Positions 58,126-64,000 of a DNA stretch of 64,000 nucleotides are shown here, piece after piece. This DNA comes from Hibiscus mutabilis (taxonomy: Eukaryota > Streptophyta > Magnoliopsida > Malvales > Malvaceae). The stretch is taken from positions 58,701,049-58,765,048 of the forward strand of contig CM033711.1 in NCBI GenBank assembly GCA_019671005.1, read 5' to 3'. The position numbers and the translations under genes are program-made. Under the pieces are notes generated by a model. It did not search any database. It saw only the letters and a list, made by a program, of their open reading frames with translations, and had not been told where the DNA came from. The stretch's first letter is position 1, and the number at the start of each line of letters is the position of its first letter.

Positions 58126-61100
58126 TGTAATACTCCTTTCCCGTATTCATAGTTGAATACGAGTTATAGATATCACAAAATATTTGTAAAACCCTCTACA
58201 TTTGTAACTCGGTAAAAATTTTGATTCTTCTAAAAATATTACAATATATTTAGTTTCTATTTACAAATGTAATTAATCGCGTATAGTTTAAATATAATAT
58301 TTTAATCTTCAAATCGAGTTTAATTTCAGGCAACAACTTATTAATTTAATTTAACTTTATATAATTAATAAAACTGTCTGATTTAAAATTCATCCAAATA
58401 CCGCATAAAATACAAATTCTATCAGACCAGTCATATCATTTTAATATACATGCCAACTAGTAAATATCAAATAGTGTCAAAAGATATCTTACTGATACTG
58501 ATGTACCTGTTATTGATTGATGATGTCCGTTTATGCTTCTTACTCCAACCATTTCTTCTTTCCTACGTGTAAAACAGTTACATGCTAAGTATTTACTTAG
58601 TGAGGCAATAATTCAAATTCAAGTGCAATTGCCATAATATCAATATTAATGATTAATAATGCATATGATCACCTTACCATTATATGCTCGTTAACATAAA
58701 TAAATATGTATATCAAAGTGATAAGATTATATCTTACCAATATCGTTGCCATTCCATCTGTAAGCTTTCAATGCTTACCAATACCTTTTTCCCATTTCTA
58801 TTTGAAAGCTTTCAAGCTTATCTTCCTGTTTCTTTTTTATTCTTTCAATTTATTTAGCCCAAGGTATCAAATTAAGAGATTCTATGTACACGAGTCATTC
58901 TCCATACCCAACCTTTCTTGAGTATGCATATTATTTGCACTCTACCGGGAGTGCTTAGCACCGAAGTGCTTCGGTATACTTACCGGAGTATACAATATAT
59001 CCCTCATTGAGTTTTTATGAAATTACACCGAAGTGTTTAGCACCCGTAGTAAGTCCGTGTACTCAAACCATGCATGAGTATACTCCTCAATGAGTATTTA
59101 TAAAATCTGCACTTTACCTGAAGTTCTTAGAATATTTATACAGCTGTTTATGACCCTATGGATATCCAACTATACCATCGAACCTCTATATCATACATTG
59201 GGCTTTATTTCATCATTTAAGTCATCAATGACAACATTTATCAATATATATCACCATTTAACAGTTCATAGCCGAAATGACATTCATATTATACCATCAT
59301 CAATAACTAGTGATCAATGCATTTATTTTCAACTTTTGACATATTTAAAATATGTCAAATATATGATCAATGACATAAATATCACGACAATATATAAACC
59401 AGGTAGACTCATCGCAAGTCCTACCGGTGATGTATGAAACATCCATGTATAATGTTATGTATGCATTGCACTCTCTAGGGCCATTTATTAGTATGCCTCA
59501 CTAAGTCCTCTTTGATCGTTTCCTTCATTGTACCTCGAACCTACCTTGATTCGAACTTAACTACATAATTCAAATAAGTAAAATGTTTGTTAGATCCCAA
59601 TCTAACAATATCTTAGACATATTGTCCAAAATAATCATTCGAATACAAAATCTCCAAACGTTTTCCTTTCTTCCTTGTATTGTTCAAAAATTCATTATGG
59701 TCCTTAGTAACCACTTTGAACTTCCATTAACCCCTTTCAAGCTTACTAATCAACCTTAAATACAAAGTGTATTAATTCTCATTTTCTGGCAGTTTGCAGT
59801 ACCTTCAAAGAAATATTTCTATAAAATAATCTATAACTCGGAATTCGACTCCGTTTGTTCTGAAAGAAACTAGATTCGATAAGATTTTCAATCATATAAA
59901 TTAATAGCCAAATTTCAACTTGTACAATTTATGGCGAATTTTCAAAGCTAGTTACAGTGCTGAAATTCGGAACAGACTGGTGTTATGTTTTCTGACCTTT
60001 CGTCACTTAAAAATTCATATCTTTTGACTCGGAACTCGAAATCAGATTCCGTTTGTTGGACACGAATCTAGACGAACAAATCTTTACATCGGTATAAAAT
60101 TCACCATCTAACCATTTTTGTAGAATTTATGGTGAATTTTCAAAGTTATTGCCATAAACCAGTTTTTCTGCACAGCTTCTATAAACAACTTCAACTTTTA
60201 TACTAACTTCTCCTTACTTTTATACTTTTCAATTTAGTCCAATCACTAGCTTTAAACCACCAACTCATCACATTCTTCACCAAATAATTATTCACAATAA
60301 TCTTCTTAATTTTCCTTCTTTACCGAAATAGTCACTAAAATGCAAAGATAAGGATTCAAGCTTCTTAACTTTGCAATTTGGTCCTCAATTCAACATTACT
60401 ACCTTAATTCCATTATTACAACTAAAAATAAGATTTAACCCCCATACAAAACTTCAATTTTGATTTGGTCACTTAATTTTAACAATTTGTCAAAATGGTC
60501 ACTAATTCAATTCAACATCAATTTGGCATTCTAACTTTATTTTCTTATCTCTAACATCATTAATAACAAAAATACACTCCAAATTCTAAAAATTCAAATT
60601 TGGTCCTTCAACTTTTCAAGTTGCTGAAATGGTCCATACACAATTTAACTTAGGGTTTTGCTTCCAAACAACAATTCAAGCTTACTAGATCATTATTTCA
60701 ACATCACAAACCCTAAATTAAACTTGAATTCATAAACCCTAATCATCTTCATAGAAATCAAAACATGTAAAACTTAAATCCCAACTCAATATCATGATTT
60801 TAACATCATACTAGCTTGATTTCAACTTAAATTCAATCATGGAATCATAAAATCTCAAAAGCCCCAATTTGATCTATAAACCCTAATTTCTTTCTCATAT
60901 AAATTCTCATCAATCAAGCATGGATTCCATGAATTATTGATATCAAAAGACAAAGCTTGAAGAGTAGAACAACTCTGTAGTTGAAGAGATTACTTGAAAA
61001 CCGAGTTTCGGAGCTTGAATCGGGCTTGGAATTTTTTTTCTCTTTCTTTCCCTAGCCCTTACGTTTATTGTTGGTGTTCATCTTTTCACCATTATTTTAC

Positions 61101-62068
61101 ACATATATCTATTAAATGAATATTAAATTCATTTAATAGTGAAATTACAATTTTGCCCTTTTTATCCAATGGTTGAGATTGATTTTATCATCAATCAAGG
61201 GCCAAGATTTAATCTTCCATTTTCTCTTTCCAAAATTGCCCTTATAACTTTTTAAATATTTCAAAATTTCCATTGGGGCCAAATGACCAATTTGCCCTCC
61301 AACTTGTCTTTATTTACTAGTTTATTTCCAAATTGCCATTCCATTAAAATCTAACTAAATCTAGTTAGAATTCAACCAAACATAATAAAATATTCATAAA
61401 ATAACATTTTATGACTTTTCCATAGCTTTTGGATCAGTCTCCAAAATTTCCATTCGATCCAATAAACCGATAAACAATCTTTTACTCAAAAATAAACTGT
61501 AGGATTCATCTTGAATCAAACTAAAAATATTTCCAACACTTGGAAATGACTTTTATAACCTTTCTCTATCATATGGCAAAATTTCAAAATTTTCCAACTC
61601 GATCCGGGTAACTGAATTCCACTTAAACTTTAGCTGCGATTTTCCCAATAATCGAAGTATCAGATCGAACCAATAATTCCGCATTTGATTCACACCCTTA
61701 GGTGATCTGTTTATTTATGAAATAAAAACCCTTAACTTTTGGGAAATTACAACTTTAGTCCCCAAACTTTTCCAAAGTTTAACTTTAGCCATAAAATTTT
61801 CAAAATTTACATTTTGGTCACTACCTTTTTAAACTTCAATTCCCATTCCAATTTTCCATGGAATTCAACCAAACTTTAAGAATACCTTATTCAATTCACT
61901 AGCTATCACATGAGACCTTTAAACCTTAGAAATTTCCTTTCCAAAACCCATAATTAAAGAAATCTTAACTTTCGCATTTTTGTCATTTTAGTCACCAAGT
62001 TAGCTTTTAAGCTATTATCTTAGTGCTAAATGACCCTTAATCAACTTAGTAAATTTTGGGGTATTACA
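58126..62068 (-). mobile_element. 3' LTR of the right chromovirus (about 3.94 kb)
   Basis: On the minus strand it starts TGTAATACCCC at 62068 and ends GGAGTATTACA at 58126. The adjoining purine tract (AATGGGGAGAGAA, 62069-62081 reversed) is what precedes a 3' LTR. Internal stretches of 'GTGCTTAGCACCGAAGTGCTTCGG' type (58950-59110) recur. No coding content; open frames are short. The length is at the upper end for plant gypsy LTRs, so a nested insertion inside is possible but was not located. Confidence 0.82.
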
Positions 62069-64000
62069 ATTCTCTCCCCATTAAGAAAATTTGTCCTCGA
62101 ATTTTCAACACGCACCTGGTTCAAAAGGTGAGGAAACTATTTTCTTATATTTTCTTCTTATTTCTCTCAAATCTTTTCTTTAACCTTGTGATTTTTGTCA
62201 ACAAACTTTAACAAATGGGATTGTCTTGTTTTCCTAGTTCTTTGACTCCATGTGCTAGGATCTTTACCAGTTCTTTTTCATAGCTTAAATCCGACTGAAT
62301 CTCTATTTTCTCTGGAGTAACAACATGTGAGGGGTCTAATCAATATTTCCTGAGCATCGATACATTATGAATCTTGTCCATTTCCAAAGATAAAGCTATC
62401 CATTAAGCTTAACTATCAAACTAACTTCTTTCACGATTTCTTATAGCCCAATAAATCTTAAACTTAACTTTCTTTTTGTCTAAATCATAACACCTTCTTC
62501 CAAGGTGAAACTTTTAAGGAATACTTTATCCTTAACTTCATATTAAATATCTTTTCTTTCAGGGTCAACATATAGTTTCCATCATTGAGATAGAAGTTCT
62601 TCCTTGATAATACAAATATCTATCAAACCTAACTTCCAAGTTTTCAGTTTCACTCTTCTCCACTTGTTTGAACATTGACAACATTTCTCATCCTTTCTTT
62701 AAAGATATCTTATTTAATCTAATACGGTAAATTTTATTCTTAACTTGACAATCAAAGCACCATATTCTTTTAATGCAAATCTTGCATTCATAGCTCTTAA
62801 GACAACAATTGTCTTTCGACTGAGAGCGTCAGCTACCACATTAGCTTTTTCTGGATGATAGTCAATGACCATATCATATTTCTTAAGAAACTCGATCCAA
62901 CTTCTTTGCATCAAGTTCAACTCTTCTTTAGTAAGCATATACTTTAAACTTTTATAACCTTAAATATAACATCGTTCACTGTATAAATAATGATGCTATA
63001 TCTTTTAAAGCAAATACAACCATTGCTAGCTCCAAATCCTAAGTAAGATAATTTCTCTCATATATCTTAAATTGTCTCAAGCATGGACCATTACTTTTCC
63101 TTCTTGCCGAAGTACGCATCCCAAACCGTTATGAGTAGCATCGCTATACACCACATAATCTTTACCCGATTCTGGTTGTACTAGTACCGGGGCTTCTATT
63201 AAGATCTCCTTTAATGTCTCAAAGATTTCTTAGCATTTATCTATTCAACTAAATAGCATTTATTTCCTCAATAGCTTGGTCAATGAGGAGACAATCATCA
63301 AGAAATTCTAAACCTCTAAAACATTCTTCAGAGGTTTCCATTCAACTATAGTTTGTGCTTTCCTGGGATATACCCTTATCCCCTCTGCCAAATCCACATA
63401 ACTAATAAAACAGCTTTTGACCACCGAGTTCACACTTTAACAAATTAGCATATAGCTTCTTTTCTTGAAAGATCTGAAGAACAATGCAAAATGAGCATTT
63501 TGTTCTTCATTTTTCTTCGAATAGACCAAAATATCCTCAATGAACTCTACCAAAAATTGGTCCAAGAAAAATTAGAATACTTGGTTCATTAGGCTTATAA
63601 ATGCCGAAGGCATCATCACGAACTCGTAGTATTCATACCGAGTCCAAAAAGCTGTCTTTAGAATTTCTTCTTCCTTGATATTTAACTGATAATATTCCGA
63701 TCGAAGGTCTATTTTGGAAACATATATATTGTTTATTTTTTTACTGATTAAAAGATCACCAGTCTCTGGAAGAAGATATTTATTCTTTACCACCACCTTA
63801 TTTAACTGACGGGAATCTATACTTAATCACATAGATTAATCTTTCTTTTTAACAAATATACTGGTGCACCACCAAGGTGGCACACTTGGCTTTATAAAAT
63901 GTCAACCTAACATTCCTTGAAATTGTACCTTTAAATCCTGAAGTTAAGTCGAAGCCATTTTATACGGGGCCATTAATTTTAGCGCAATGCCTGGTAACAT
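62069..64000 (-). pseudogene. Right chromovirus pol relic with integrase largely missing
   Basis: Read from the right edge on the minus strand: reverse transcriptase (KIDLRSEYYQLNIKEEE near 63720, FIEDILVYSK near 63525, so the FIDD centre has Asp to Glu), RNase H (YSDATHNGLGCVLRQEG near 63130, then VVADALSRK near 62820), and directly afterwards the end of the polyprotein (MDKIHNVSMLRKY near 62370 and a chromodomain-like HVVTPEKIEIQSDLSYE). Roughly 1 kb of integrase core expected between RNase H and the C-terminus is absent. Many stops. Runs off the window edge. Confidence 0.88.

Overview
This is about 64 kb of nuclear DNA from a dicot plant. It has AT-rich intergenic sequence, spliced genes with GT-AG introns, Ty1/copia and Ty3/gypsy retrotransposons, a LINE, Mutator-like elements, small inverted-repeat elements and satellite-type arrays. 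The LTR families, with clustered GTATCGATAC palindromes, and the general style look like a Malvaceae (cotton-type) genome; that is an impression, not a proof. Almost everything is decayed. The one gene that could still work is a chloroplast RNA-binding protein of the CP33 type at 37.9-39.9 kb, and its start codon is itself problematic.

Layout. 1-6.2 kb: 3' half of a decayed Ty3/gypsy chromovirus (+) with its 3' LTR. 6.2-20 kb: a mosaic of diverged direct repeats carrying an F-box relic, an E2 (ubiquitin-conjugating) relic, a B3-domain relic and four copies of a TATA-plus-hairpin unit. 20.05-25.8 kb: a FAR1/FRS-type (MULE transposase-derived) pseudogene (-), split by a perfect 2.23 kb solo LTR (target duplication TTTGC) and a second 1.27 kb insertion. 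26.6-37.6 kb: tandem arrays with periods of about 188, 260, 37 and 187 bp, a plant repetitive-element ORF, and two small inverted-repeat transposons.

37.9-39.9 kb: CP33-like gene with four coding exons. 40.66-43.1 kb: non-autonomous Mutator-like element with inverted repeats of roughly 600 bp, itself hit by a smaller element. 44.1-54.6 kb: a SYP121/122-type syntaxin pseudogene (-) whose coding sequence was entered twice by related copia elements (44125-48878, duplication GGAGG; 49639-54352, duplication TTTTT). 55.18-58.12 kb: inverted-repeat element holding a cationic amino-acid transporter (CAT) fragment, i.e. a Pack-MULE candidate, into which a 5'-truncated LINE inserted with an 18 bp target duplication. 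58.13-64 kb: LTR and pol remnant of a second chromovirus (-), which removed the right end of the Pack-MULE candidate.

The genes do not form a pathway. The window records repeated insertion: retroelements and inverted-repeat elements landed in coding sequence (syntaxin, FRS, CAT), and removing the inserts on paper restores the host reading frame at the junctions. No tRNA, rRNA or CRISPR was recognised.
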